DNA of 46,279 nucleotides from positions 1 through 46,279 of the forward strand of contig CANEDJ010000007.1 of assembly GCA_947426265.1 (NCBI GenBank), written 5' to 3'. Origin of the DNA: MGBC102946 sp022793145 (GTDB lineage: Bacteria > Bacillota_I > Bacilli_A > RF39 > UBA660). This document shows positions 1 through 9,094 of this stretch, one piece after another (within the stretch, counting starts at the first letter, position 1; every line of letters begins with the position of its first letter). A program made the position numbers and the translations under genes. Under the pieces are notes generated by a model. That model did no database searches. It was given only the letters and a program-made list of their open reading frames with translations, and had not been told where the DNA came from.

Positions 1-43
1 GACAAAAAAAGTAGCATATTCTTTTTGAATATACCACTTTGTC
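1..43 (-). terminator. Intrinsic terminator hairpin, copy 1 of a dispersed repeat
   Basis: Read on the minus strand, the arms at 40-27 and 21-8 form a 14-bp stem (with two G-U pairs) around an AAAAA loop, followed by a run of seven T. It lies just downstream of the rhodanese gene and would end its transcript. A near-identical copy lies at 45511-45562. Confidence 0.7.
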
Positions 44-76
44 AACAGTCTGAAATGTAGAATTTCTACATTTTAT

Positions 77-364
77 TTATTGTTCTAATATCCAACTTTC
101 ATATCCACCATTAATATTAACTACATGATAACCCAAATTATTTAATATTTTACAAACTGATATGCTCTTTTTCCCATACATACAATAGATATAATAAGTT
201 TCTTCTTTTTTTAAATAATCGCTTGGACGACTAATTAGCTTTTCAAATGGAATATTTTTTGCATTTGGTATATGATTATTATTATAACTCTGAATAGCAC
301 GCAAATCTATTATATTAGGATTCGATAATTTCATAAATTCAGTAACTGATATATTTGGTATCAT
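77..364 (-). CDS. Single-domain rhodanese-like protein
   Basis: This 95-residue protein matches a stand-alone rhodanese domain: an N-terminal IIDLR strand, then NNHIPNAKNIP (the usual GHIPGAxNIP segment), the active-site loop YCMYGKKS, and a C-terminal NINGGYESW that corresponds to the usual GG-xxxW ending. The loop has the nucleophilic Cys followed by four residues and Lys-Ser instead of the common Arg-Thr/Ser, so sulfur transfer is plausible but the substrate is unknown. I chose the ATG at 364, which has GAAGGA just upstream, over the in-frame TTG at 379. It follows the large secretion locus but is separated from it by a terminator at 453-486, so it is probably not part of that system. Small rhodaneses of this kind act in the cytoplasm in persulfide handling. 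Confidence 0.8.
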   Translation of the reverse strand: MIPNISVTEFMKLSNPNIIDLRAIQSYNNNHIPNAKNIPFEKLISRPSDYLKKEETYYIYCMYGKKSISVCKILNNLGYHVVNINGGYESWILEQ

Positions 365-452
365 TTTTCCTTCACCCAATATAATTTATGAGAAAATATA
401 AAATGTGCATATGATAAATGTCCAAAAAATCCATTTAGTCTTAAATAAGTAT

Positions 453-486
453 ATAAAAACAAGAAGCTTATTATAAGTTTCTTGTT
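453..486 (-). terminator. Terminator at the end of the T4SS/Tad locus
   Basis: On the minus strand the arms at 485-474 and 470-459 form a 12-bp stem with one mismatch, followed by a T run. It lies 23 nt after the VirD4/TraG stop codon and would close the 26-kb minus-strand block. Confidence 0.75.
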
Positions 487-508
487 CAAGTCAATACAAT
501 ATCTTCTT

Positions 509-3145
509 CTACTCATCTTCATCACTAAAGAAATCATCAAAAAATTGATCATCAGTAATAAAACCAGTTGGAACTTTTATATTATCACTATGGTTTACTA
601 CGTCTGTTTTTTTAGTTTCCACAGGATTTGTTTGATTTGGTACTTCTTGCTGTTTTATATCTTGTGGAATACTTGGAATTATTGGCTCCTCTTTTTTGAT
701 TTCCACAGGATGTGTTTGATTTGATACTTCTTGCTGTTTTATATCTTGTGGAATACTTGGAATTATTGGTTCCTCTTTTTTAGTTTCCACAGGATGTGTT
801 TGATTTGATACCTCTTGCTGTTTTATATCTTGTGGAATACTTGGAATTATTGGTTCCTCTTTTTTGATTTCCATAGGATGTGTTTGATTTGATACTTCTT
901 GCTGTTTTATATCTTGTGGAATACTTGGAATTATTGATTCCTCTTTTTTAGTTTCCACAGGGTTTGTCTGATTTGATACTTCTTGCGGTTTTATATCTTG
1001 TGGAATACTTGGAATTATTGATTCCTCTTTTTTAGTTTCCACAGGATTTGTTTGATTTGATACTTCTTGCGGATTTATATCTTGTGGAATACTCGAAATT
1101 ATTGGTTCCTCTTTTTTAGCTGGTCCAAGCGAACTCACTAATGAAGTTTCCATTTTTTCTCCCAATGAAACTTCTGGAATTGATGGTTTTGATGAAGGAG
1201 TTTCTCCTGCAGCTTTTTTTGCCTGAGCTTCTTTCTCTCTACGTTCTTCCTCTTCTAATTCTGCTATTTTAGCATCTATACGTTTTACTAAATCATCAAC
1301 ATCTAATCCTCCTTTAGCTGGAGGAGTCGTTCCTATACTTGAAGGCATTGCTCCTGGAAATGGCGAAGTTGTTGGAGGAGCACCAAACGGATTTGCTGTT
1401 GGATTGGATGGAACTCCACCTAACATTTGATTTATTTTTTCCTCTTTCTTCTTTTCAACATATCCTTTTATATCAAATACTTTAACAGGTATCTTCTCTC
1501 TATGAGGATATGAAGCTTTTGGATAATGATCCCCCCAATCCATTTGAAAATTTGGTGTCAATTTCGTTTTAAATGGCATCATACGGATACGGAGTACTAT
1601 TGTTTCCCATTTTTTCAAACGTTGTAAATCACTTACTGTAACAAGAGGAGTCGAACTTGTTTTTTCTTTCTCCTTTGATTTTACTTCTCCACACATTTTG
1701 CTAATTTCTTCCAAGGCACTAAGTTCTGTACTAATCAAATAAACAATATTTCCACAGTTACCTTTAATCGTTTCTCCATTTTCTTTTCCATATACTTCAT
1801 ATAACTGCGCAAAGTTCTGAATAATAAAATTAAAACGCATATTTCTACTTCGAGCTGCTGTTACCATAGTCGTAACATCTTTAAGAGGTGGCATATTCGC
1901 AAACTCATCCAATATAAAGTTTGTTCTATATGGTAATTTTCCACCACATTCTTGTGCCACTGAAATAAGAGTTTCATAACACTGCTTCAAGAAAATAGTA
2001 ACAAGTGAATGATATGTCTTCTTTTCATCTTGAATAACAATAAAAACTGCAGTTTTATTTTTACCAATATCTCTCATATCGAAATCACTATGAGAAAGCA
2101 TTTCAGATAAATTTTCTCTTGAAGAGAATAATTTTATTTTTTGTTTAAATACTGCTAAAATACTTCCCTTCGTCTCATTTGGAGCCATTAATGTACTAGA
2201 AGCATTAATATAAGCTGCTCCTGCTGGATCTTTATAACTAAAATATTCTTTTACATATGTTGTTGCTCCAAATTTTTCTTCTCCCAATGTTGTCATTAAA
2301 TTAATACTATTTAGATTAATTTGATCTTCTGTCGCATCATCAAATAAAGCAAGCGCTAAACCAGAAAAATAATCTGCTGACGTTTTTTCCCAGAATGGAT
2401 CCTGTGACTTTGAATTTTCATCATACAAAATGTTAAGTGCCAAGTCTTCTAATAACTCAGTCGCTTTATCTGAATTTCCATTTTTATATAAACTATATGG
2501 TAAAGAAAGTGGATTCCATGCATTTCCTTGCTGTGGATCACGGAAATTTAAAAGTACGATGTTATAGCCTTTTGCTTTCAGCATTTCTGCTGTTTCTTCA
2601 TAAATTTCACCTTTTGGGTCAGTCACGATCATAGACTCACCTTTTTTAGAAAGTAAATGAACCATAGGAAGTACAGTGGTTTGTGTCTTACCTGCTCCAG
2701 TAGAACCAATAATCAAATTATGATATTCACTATCGTCTACCCAAACTCCCTTTGGACTCATAATAATTGGAAGTCCTGCTGATGACGCTGTTTTCGTTGA
2801 AGGATCAACTAGTTTCAATTCCTTTTTCATTTCTTTTTCAGTTGCCCATCTAGAATATCCTTTTTCTTTTTTCGCTTCTGCTTTAAAGCCCAAACCTTTT
2901 TCACGATCAAAGAAATAAGATGATACACTAGTAAATATTGCAGCTAAAGCTCCTATAAAAAACAATAATGTTGCACCAATATATTCAGACTCAAAGGCTG
3001 GGAAAGGATTTAATCCATACAATAAACCTGTATTTGCAAAAGAAGAGATATTTAAAACTGCTATTGCAACAAAATAAAGTAATACAACACAAAATATTAC
3101 AAATATTAATATATCTTTCGGTTCTGCCCTAAATTTTAACTTCAT
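509..3145 (-). CDS. VirD4/TraG-type T4SS coupling ATPase with repeat tail
   Basis: This 878-residue membrane ATPase has the type IV coupling protein layout: two N-terminal membrane segments (about 12-32 and 55-75), a Walker A motif GSTGAGKT (147-154), and a Walker B segment NFILDEFANMP (about 409-419). TDPKGE and TAARSRNMRF motifs are typical of TraG/VirD4. Such proteins form a hexameric pump at the inner membrane that recruits substrates to the secretion channel. The C-terminal third is unusual: a Pro/Gly-rich linker, a charged stretch (about 625-645), then six 28-residue repeats (about 677-844) and an acidic end (FFDDFFSDEDE). The tail could bind substrates or a partner. The gene is the last of the locus and its start overlaps the previous stop by one base. 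No relaxase gene is seen nearby. Confidence 0.93.
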   Translation of the reverse strand: MKLKFRAEPKDILIFVIFCVVLLYFVAIAVLNISSFANTGLLYGLNPFPAFESEYIGATLLFFIGALAAIFTSVSSYFFDREKGLGFKAEAKKEKGYSRWATEKEMKKELKLVDPSTKTASSAGLPIIMSPKGVWVDDSEYHNLIIGSTGAGKTQTTVLPMVHLLSKKGESMIVTDPKGEIYEETAEMLKAKGYNIVLLNFRDPQQGNAWNPLSLPYSLYKNGNSDKATELLEDLALNILYDENSKSQDPFWEKTSADYFSGLALALFDDATEDQINLNSINLMTTLGEEKFGATTYVKEYFSYKDPAGAAYINASSTLMAPNETKGSILAVFKQKIKLFSSRENLSEMLSHSDFDMRDIGKNKTAVFIVIQDEKKTYHSLVTIFLKQCYETLISVAQECGGKLPYRTNFILDEFANMPPLKDVTTMVTAARSRNMRFNFIIQNFAQLYEVYGKENGETIKGNCGNIVYLISTELSALEEISKMCGEVKSKEKEKTSSTPLVTVSDLQRLKKWETIVLRIRMMPFKTKLTPNFQMDWGDHYPKASYPHREKIPVKVFDIKGYVEKKKEEKINQMLGGVPSNPTANPFGAPPTTSPFPGAMPSSIGTTPPAKGGLDVDDLVKRIDAKIAELEEEERREKEAQAKKAAGETPSSKPSIPEVSLGEKMETSLVSSLGPAKKEEPIISSIPQDINPQEVSNQTNPVETKKEESIIPSIPQDIKPQEVSNQTNPVETKKEESIIPSIPQDIKQQEVSNQTHPMEIKKEEPIIPSIPQDIKQQEVSNQTHPVETKKEEPIIPSIPQDIKQQEVSNQTHPVEIKKEEPIIPSIPQDIKQQEVPNQTNPVETKKTDVVNHSDNIKVPTGFITDDQFFDDFFSDEDE
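614..1117 (-). repeat. Six 84-bp tandem repeats within the VirD4 gene
   Basis: The motif ccacagg (one copy ccatagg) recurs exactly every 84 bases at 619, 703, 787, 871, 955 and 1039 on the plus strand. Each unit encodes 28 residues built around KKEEPIIPSIPQDIKQQEV and SNQTHPVET. The period is a multiple of three, so copy number can change without a frameshift. The copies differ at only a few positions, which indicates recent expansion or homogenisation. Confidence 0.95.
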
Positions 3146-3948
3146 TATTCTTCATCTCCTCTTTTAATAAGCTCACATGCTTTTACAGACTTATAAATAT
3201 CATTTTGATATTCAAATATTTCATGACAAGTTCCTTTTTGATCAAAATAAATTTTCTCAAAAATAAGTTCATATTTTTTGTCTTGATTGATATCGATAAC
3301 TTCTCTTAAATTAAGTGATGGTATTTGGTACATATTATTGGAAACATCATCTATCAATATTTCTACATTGTTATTATTTTTAATATATGCAATAGAAAAA
3401 TAAATACTTTGTTCTTCCATTCCTAATGCATTAGAAATAATATAGATAGTTTCTAGTGTTCCATCATTGTTGAAGTCAAGTTCTATTTTTAATGTCTTTG
3501 TATATTCAGGTTGAAATGTAACATCATATTTTTTCAAAATAGAAACAGCTTCCTCAATCTCTACTTCAGACATATCTACAAAATGATAATTTATGATATC
3601 AACTTTAATATTTCCACGATAAGCAAAGAAATTTTCAGGAAGAGATAATAACGGTTTATTATTTTTATCGAAAGCATACCACTTTTGGTCAGTATATTGC
3701 AAGACTCCATCTGACAAGAACTGATGATCTGCATAGATCTTATAAGACTTCCCTAATAATTCAGTTTCATTCTCTTTAACATCTTTCCAATTTCCACGTT
3801 CATATTTTAAATAAGAATCTGGAGTTATTAAAACGTCTAGATGATAAACCTTCTTTTTTAAGCTATCAAAACCAAAAAATATCATCATAAGCAAGAAATA
3901 AATTAAAAGTATTGATACTACAATTATAACTCTTTTTTTATTTTCCAT
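3145..3948 (-). CDS. Membrane-anchored protein with VCBS/FG-GAP-like motifs
   Basis: I do not recognise a family. The protein has one N-terminal membrane segment (about residues 7-25) and an extracytoplasmic body of about 240 residues. Two segments, DFNNDGTLETIYI and DINQDKKYELIFE, have the Asp-rich DxNxDGxxE pattern of VCBS/FG-GAP-type calcium-binding repeats that occur in surface proteins. It lies between the wall hydrolase gene (9-nt gap) and the VirD4 gene (1-nt overlap), so it is cotranscribed and probably an accessory envelope component of the T4SS, in a position where VirB8-like proteins can occur. I see no VirB8 signature. The start at 3948 was chosen because it gives better spacing to AGAGGG than the preceding ATG at 3951. 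Confidence 0.6.
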   Translation of the reverse strand: MENKKRVIIVVSILLIYFLLMMIFFGFDSLKKKVYHLDVLITPDSYLKYERGNWKDVKENETELLGKSYKIYADHQFLSDGVLQYTDQKWYAFDKNNKPLLSLPENFFAYRGNIKVDIINYHFVDMSEVEIEEAVSILKKYDVTFQPEYTKTLKIELDFNNDGTLETIYIISNALGMEEQSIYFSIAYIKNNNNVEILIDDVSNNMYQIPSLNLREVIDINQDKKYELIFEKIYFDQKGTCHEIFEYQNDIYKSVKACELIKRGDEE

Positions 3949-3957
3949 CATATCCCT

Positions 3958-6738
3958 CTAATCTGTCTTCTTATAATAATGAAACTGAACAGTTCCTCCT
4001 GATTTATATTTACTCCATACATTCGTTTTATCACTTGCTGGATCTGACATTACAATATCTGTATTTGTAACCCCTAATACAGCTACCCAGTGCTGCCCTG
4101 GTTCTTCTGTTCCATCACATTTTACTTGAAGAACTAAATAATATCCTTGATCAAGATAACGTTTTACAGTACTAATCTTTTGTTGCTCTGACATTCCATT
4201 CAATTTTACAGATCCACCATGTGCGAAATTAGGAGTTAAACCTGATGCTTGTGGAGAATTCCATATCCAATTACTTCCTGAGAATCCACCATGAGTATTT
4301 AAATATTTAACCATAGTTCCTGGATTAAAACTACTAATCGTTACTTGTGTTCCAGACATCGCAATAATCTTTGCCATAGAAGTTGCCAAACATCCTGCAC
4401 TTCCTACTGTTTCTCCACCTGTTCCTAATGGAACATCTTTCCAAGTTTTATCACCTTGTCTCCAAGCAACATAATCCCCAGTTGCTCCTGTATAACAGCC
4501 ATCAGAAGTAGAGCCTCCGCCATTTCTTGAACCTGTAAACTCAATCATTGTATAATTAAGTTTGTTAAGAACCTCTGTTTGGATAACAGATGTACTATGA
4601 TCTTTCGTCGCTGAACGATGACCTGGATCCAATACTTTAATTTTCCCATCTGGAGTTACAGAAGAAAGTATAATATAATGACCATTTTCTGTCGCAAATG
4701 TTCCAGTTCCTTTAACAGAAGCCATAATCATTTTTCCACTTTGCAAAATTTTAATAATATTATCTATACTTCGTTCACCAACTGGTATATCTCGTGCTGA
4801 AACCATAAAATGAGATTGAGTTGCCTGATCTATTACAAACCGACTAGAAGTTCCTCCATCATCACGGTACTTTCTAGAACCATTTACATCATTACAAATA
4901 TATTCTGCTATTGACTGAGGCGTTGTTACTTTTCCAGTTAAATTTTCTACTACCATAGCATATGCTGTTGGAAGACAACCTGCTGATGCCACAGTTGATC
5001 CACCACTACAATAAGGAACATGAGCATAATCCCCTTGATTATAATATTTTTCGCTTCCAGAATTGGTTGTTGTTCCAACTGTACCAGAACATGAAGCTTT
5101 TATTACATTCGTTGTTCCATACGTTTCTGCTAATATTTGATAAGCATCACTACCATTTTTAGCTGCTGCATTCCATGCATTCTGTGTTGTATTTGTATAT
5201 GGAGTAGAAACAATATTTCCAGATGCGTCAGATAAAACCTTTCCTGTCGTTTCTGCTACTGCTTTTCGAATATTTGAATCAGCTGTTAAAGGTTTCTTAT
5301 ATGTTCCTCCTGTTTGCTGCCCAGAACGAACTGATTTGCCGCTTCCATACATTGTACATCCTTTATCTGGATCACAATACACTTGATCTTCATCACAATT
5401 TCGAATTGGCAAAATCCACTGTCCATTTTCTTTATAAATCCTTAAATAACTTGTACCCATAGTTTGTCCACGCATTAAAGAATAACTCCTAGCTGCAATT
5501 GCTTGAGCTTTTAATGCCTCCATTGGGGCTCCGCCATTTTCTGCATATGTTACTCCAACAATGTATTTTTCAAAATCGACAAGTTCTTCTCCTGGAATTG
5601 GCTTTCCTCGTTCTCCATCACCACACTGTAACAATTGAACTTTCAAATTACTAACATCAACAGTTTTATTTCCAGCGGTTTTTACAGTATAACTACAATT
5701 TCCGTTTAGTTCACCACAAATTGCACCATAGTCATAACGATTTCCAACCAAATATTCATATCCAGCTTTATAAGAATAAATAACATTCTTCATAACTTTT
5801 CGTTTTTCTAAATATAATTTATGCTGTTCGCTTAAATCTTTTACTGCCGTTGGCAAAAGAGTCTCATATTCATTAGGCAAATAAGTCGAAATTAAATAGG
5901 TTATAAAAGCTGGAGGAAGAGATGCAACTTCACTTTTTGTTCGATACGCTTTATATGGCTGTTGATCAAATTCCATAGTATACAAACTATCATCTCTGTT
6001 AATATCTAAAATATATTCAGACCATTCATTAATATGCCAACCAATGAAATTTCCTTCTTCATCATGCAATGCTGTACAAGTACCATTACGAATTTTTTTA
6101 ACCATATGTTTGGCTATTTTGCGAAGTCTACTTTTTTTTCCAAGAGTAAACTGTTCTCCTGTATAATAATAATAACCTAAAATATAGCAGCCTTCTTCCT
6201 CTGTTGCTCCTTTAAACCAATCAATTGCCCTTTGATCACTTTGATCATAATACCAAGATAAATCCCCTAACAAATCTCCAGAAGATGCATCATCCATATT
6301 TTCAGTTTCCTCTGACTGATCAGTTGTATCTGCATCATCAAAAATAGTATGATCAATATTTTCTGTATAAAAAACAGTTGACAATAACAAAGGAATATCT
6401 AACTGAATAGAAGTCCCTTCCATGTTTTTTCCACTCAAATATGTTTCATTAATTTTATCAACTTTTTTATAAAATTTCTCTTCTTTTTTAATTGCTAAAT
6501 CATCATCTGTACAAAATAGACATTTCAAAGTTACAGTATTTGTTAAACGATCCCAAAAGCCAGCAATTCCTGCTACCAATTGACCTCCTTTTACAACGGG
6601 ATAAATAATGATACCTATTACCGCTGCAACTAATAAAAACAAAAAGATGCCAGGAAGTGCAGGAGCCAAAATCAACAATATTTTCTTTTTGATACCTTTT
6701 CCAATCGCTTCTTTTATTGGATTTTTATTTTCCTGCAT
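3958..6738 (-). CDS. T4SS cell-wall remodelling protein: SpoIID domain plus two C39-like domains
   Basis: This 926-residue membrane protein probably opens the peptidoglycan for the secretion machine. It has a membrane segment at about 20-47, an uncharacterised region to about 370, a SpoIID/LytB-like domain (about 385-545) recognised by YIVGVTYAE and ALKAQAIAARSYSL, and two C39-like papain-fold domains. The first (about 565-735) has Cys588 in SAGCLPTAYAM, His687 in NGHYII and Asp704 in LDPG. The second (about 755-922) has Cys783 in SAGCLATSMAK, His883 in QHWVAVLG and Asp899 in SDPAS. Both therefore keep a Cys-His-Asp set. Gram-positive T4SSs usually carry a lysozyme plus NlpC/P60 (CwlT-like) protein here. 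I see neither, so this is a different solution. SpoIID family members are lytic transglycosylases in sporulation. The C39-like domains could cut stem peptides or process protein substrates. Confidence 0.85.
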   Translation of the reverse strand: MQENKNPIKEAIGKGIKKKILLILAPALPGIFLFLLVAAVIGIIIYPVVKGGQLVAGIAGFWDRLTNTVTLKCLFCTDDDLAIKKEEKFYKKVDKINETYLSGKNMEGTSIQLDIPLLLSTVFYTENIDHTIFDDADTTDQSEETENMDDASSGDLLGDLSWYYDQSDQRAIDWFKGATEEEGCYILGYYYYTGEQFTLGKKSRLRKIAKHMVKKIRNGTCTALHDEEGNFIGWHINEWSEYILDINRDDSLYTMEFDQQPYKAYRTKSEVASLPPAFITYLISTYLPNEYETLLPTAVKDLSEQHKLYLEKRKVMKNVIYSYKAGYEYLVGNRYDYGAICGELNGNCSYTVKTAGNKTVDVSNLKVQLLQCGDGERGKPIPGEELVDFEKYIVGVTYAENGGAPMEALKAQAIAARSYSLMRGQTMGTSYLRIYKENGQWILPIRNCDEDQVYCDPDKGCTMYGSGKSVRSGQQTGGTYKKPLTADSNIRKAVAETTGKVLSDASGNIVSTPYTNTTQNAWNAAAKNGSDAYQILAETYGTTNVIKASCSGTVGTTTNSGSEKYYNQGDYAHVPYCSGGSTVASAGCLPTAYAMVVENLTGKVTTPQSIAEYICNDVNGSRKYRDDGGTSSRFVIDQATQSHFMVSARDIPVGERSIDNIIKILQSGKMIMASVKGTGTFATENGHYIILSSVTPDGKIKVLDPGHRSATKDHSTSVIQTEVLNKLNYTMIEFTGSRNGGGSTSDGCYTGATGDYVAWRQGDKTWKDVPLGTGGETVGSAGCLATSMAKIIAMSGTQVTISSFNPGTMVKYLNTHGGFSGSNWIWNSPQASGLTPNFAHGGSVKLNGMSEQQKISTVKRYLDQGYYLVLQVKCDGTEEPGQHWVAVLGVTNTDIVMSDPASDKTNVWSKYKSGGTVQFHYYKKTD

Positions 6739-6761
6739 AACCTCACCACCTTAACTACTTA

Positions 6762-8546
6762 TTATAAGCCTCCACCATTTCCAAAAGAATCTAATTCTTG
6801 TTCTGTAGCAATTACATTAATTCTCATTCTACGACTACCACAAATAAATAATGCTTCCCCTTGATTATAACGTTTAATGCTTTCTTTTTCATTATCATTT
6901 AAATCAACAAGGAGCGCTAAATCCTCTACTGCTTGTTTTTTTAGTCCCATTACCAAATAATAAGCTGCATTGTCGAAGATTGCTTTTCCCTGAACAATGA
7001 CACTAGGGTCACAGAAATCTGTAGGCTGCTGTGTAATAATGATTGTTCCAGTATTATACTTTCTAGCACGTCGTTGAACCTGCGCTAAGAAATCTGCTCC
7101 CAAAGTATTATTTCCACTTAACAATACATGGGCCTCATCTACCATTAAAATAGTATTAACACTAGTATCTAATGTCAATCCCCAGGCATATTTTAAAATA
7201 TTAAAGAATAGAGCATTTTTAATATTCGTATCAGCATTCATTAGCTCTTTAATATTAAATACAATAAAGTTACTTTGTGGAGTAATTGTTGTATGTCCAT
7301 CAAAATAATATTTTAATTCTTTGACAATTGGTCTAATTTTAAGTTCTAATTCTTCCATAATATCTCTTTCATGTGTTTTTTCTGGCATTGCATTTAGTCT
7401 ACCACGAATTGTTGCATAAACATCTTTGAAAGTTGGATAATCTCTAGAAGTGAACTTCGTAAAATCTGTATTAAAATCAATTCCAAAACGACGATATGTT
7501 TCTTGTATTACTTCACTATAAAGTGTCAAAACATCTTCTTTAATATTTGGATCATAATATTTAATAAATGCCTTTAAAGTTTGTAATGTTCTTGTCAATA
7601 CAGTATATCCTAATCCATTTTTCATTTCATCTTCATCTGCATCTAATACTACTTCAAGCGGATTAATCATACCAAATTCTCCACCTTTACCAAGATCAAT
7701 AAAATCCCCTTGATAAAGTTTTGTCATTCCTTCAAGTTCGCCTTCTGGATCAATAACAACAATTTTATTATTATTTCTAATATGTGTTCTAAGCATTAGC
7801 TTTGCTGCTGTTGACTTACCACTTCCTGAAGTTCCTAAAATAATCAAATTCGCATTATTTCTATTATGTTCTTTTTTTATTTGGTATAAAAATTGATTAA
7901 ATAAAATAACACCACCTGAAAAATCGACACCAAGTAAAGTAGACAAACCTGGATCTTTGATGCTATCAAAGATAAATGGATACATTGCTGCTATTGTAGG
8001 AGCAGGAATAGGTGTTCCAATTCGGTCTTCAATATCCTGTTTTGGAAATATTGGAAGAATAGATTTTAATACTTTTTCTTGCTCAAATCGTAATGGAATT
8101 GCTCTTAACTCCATTGCTTCCAAATAATTCTTTACTTGTAATTTTTTCATAACTAGTCCATCTTCAGAATCAGCTGTAATCATAATATGCATTTGAAAAT
8201 CATAAATTTTAGCTTGTGAAGCTGCTAGCTGAGAAATAAATTGCTCAAGTGATTCATAATCTTGTCGAATTCTTTCTTGAATTGTGCGGTCATTTTCTTC
8301 TTGATAACGCATTTTTAAATCAGCAATTTCTTTATTTAACATTCTTGTAATTACACTAAAAGGAAGCGGAATATGTTTAATAACCACTTTAATTCCTGAC
8401 ATACTAGTTAAACTAGATAAATATCCAGGTTGAATATATTTTGGATAAGAGATCACTGTTAATATACTAGCATATTTATCACTAATAATAAACTCTGAAG
8501 GCTTAAATTCTAAGCCTTTTGGAGCTATTTGACTTTTTATATCCAT
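6762..8546 (-). CDS. VirB4-type T4SS ATPase, C-terminal (motor) part
   Basis: This 594-residue protein carries the motor half of a VirB4/TraC/ConE-family ATPase. It has Walker A GTSGSGKST (238-246), the IDPEGE segment after it, Walker B TILMVDEAH (465-473) and a downstream QVQRRARKYNTG and ITQQPTDF region typical of VirB4. The first 200 residues match the middle of normal VirB4 proteins (the YPKYIQPGYL and IKHIPLP segments), so the usual N-terminal domain is missing here and is encoded by the preceding gene. The stop of that gene and this start overlap as TAATG, implying translational coupling and an equimolar two-subunit VirB4. It would energise assembly of the T4SS at the inner face of the membrane. 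Confidence 0.93.
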   Translation of the reverse strand: MDIKSQIAPKGLEFKPSEFIISDKYASILTVISYPKYIQPGYLSSLTSMSGIKVVIKHIPLPFSVITRMLNKEIADLKMRYQEENDRTIQERIRQDYESLEQFISQLAASQAKIYDFQMHIMITADSEDGLVMKKLQVKNYLEAMELRAIPLRFEQEKVLKSILPIFPKQDIEDRIGTPIPAPTIAAMYPFIFDSIKDPGLSTLLGVDFSGGVILFNQFLYQIKKEHNRNNANLIILGTSGSGKSTAAKLMLRTHIRNNNKIVVIDPEGELEGMTKLYQGDFIDLGKGGEFGMINPLEVVLDADEDEMKNGLGYTVLTRTLQTLKAFIKYYDPNIKEDVLTLYSEVIQETYRRFGIDFNTDFTKFTSRDYPTFKDVYATIRGRLNAMPEKTHERDIMEELELKIRPIVKELKYYFDGHTTITPQSNFIVFNIKELMNADTNIKNALFFNILKYAWGLTLDTSVNTILMVDEAHVLLSGNNTLGADFLAQVQRRARKYNTGTIIITQQPTDFCDPSVIVQGKAIFDNAAYYLVMGLKKQAVEDLALLVDLNDNEKESIKRYNQGEALFICGSRRMRINVIATEQELDSFGNGGGL

Positions 8547-9094
8547 TATCCAATCACCGTCCCAAATGTAGTAGTTTGTCCACCATTTAAGAAATTATCT
8601 AAGATAACTCTCAAATCGTCATTTGTTGTCTGTCTAGAAGATAATCCTGCATTAGCAAAATTTGTTACTAAGTTACGAATTCTCTTTTGAATCAATTCTT
8701 CATCTTTACTCTTAAATAATAAGTAATATTCTGTATCAACAATGTTATTACTCATAAACATATTAGCTTTATTAATGTCTTCATTAATTAATTTTCTAAT
8801 AATTGGACTATTTACAGAATTATATAATAATTGAAGTTGTGAGAGATAAACATTAATATCAACTGGTCTATCTGCACAGATAATCCAAAATTCATAGTCA
8901 ATTGTATTATAAACTGTCCTTAAATTTGTAATAACTGCATTTTGTGAGCTATAATCCATAATGAAAATATTTCTTGGCATTATTTTTATTCCTGTTACTT
9001 TTTCATTATTTTCTAAAATAATCATACCATTCGTAATACTTTTTATTGGTACGAAATTATCGTTTGTGTATCTACTCTTACTTTTCTTTGCCAT
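8546..9094 (-). CDS. VirB4 N-terminal domain encoded as a separate gene
   Basis: This 182-residue product matches the beginning of Gram-positive VirB4/TrsE-type proteins: NDNFVPIKSITNGMIIL, a strand with GIKIMPRNIFIMD, then a helical region rich in Asn and Ile. It has no nucleotide-binding motif. Its stop overlaps the start of the motor gene as TAATG. The two together make about 776 residues, a normal VirB4 length, and the split falls between recognisable VirB4 parts with no decay around it. I therefore read it as a genuine gene split rather than a broken gene. The start is the ATG at 9094 (MAKKSK). An upstream ATG at 9154 would add residues that overlap the PrgI-like gene heavily. Confidence 0.8.
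   Translation of the reverse strand: MAKKSKSRYTNDNFVPIKSITNGMIILENNEKVTGIKIMPRNIFIMDYSSQNAVITNLRTVYNTIDYEFWIICADRPVDINVYLSQLQLLYNSVNSPIIRKLINEDINKANMFMSNNIVDTEYYLLFKSKDEELIQKRIRNLVTNFANAGLSSRQTTNDDLRVILDNFLNGGQTTTFGTVIG

Noticed and set aside
614..1117. CRISPR-like array
   Set aside because: The 84-bp units are uninterrupted, in frame with a coding gene and have no unique spacers.
8546..9094. VirB4 N-terminal gene as a frameshifted pseudogene
   Set aside because: Both parts are intact, in coupled frames with a proper start codon, and total length matches a normal VirB4.
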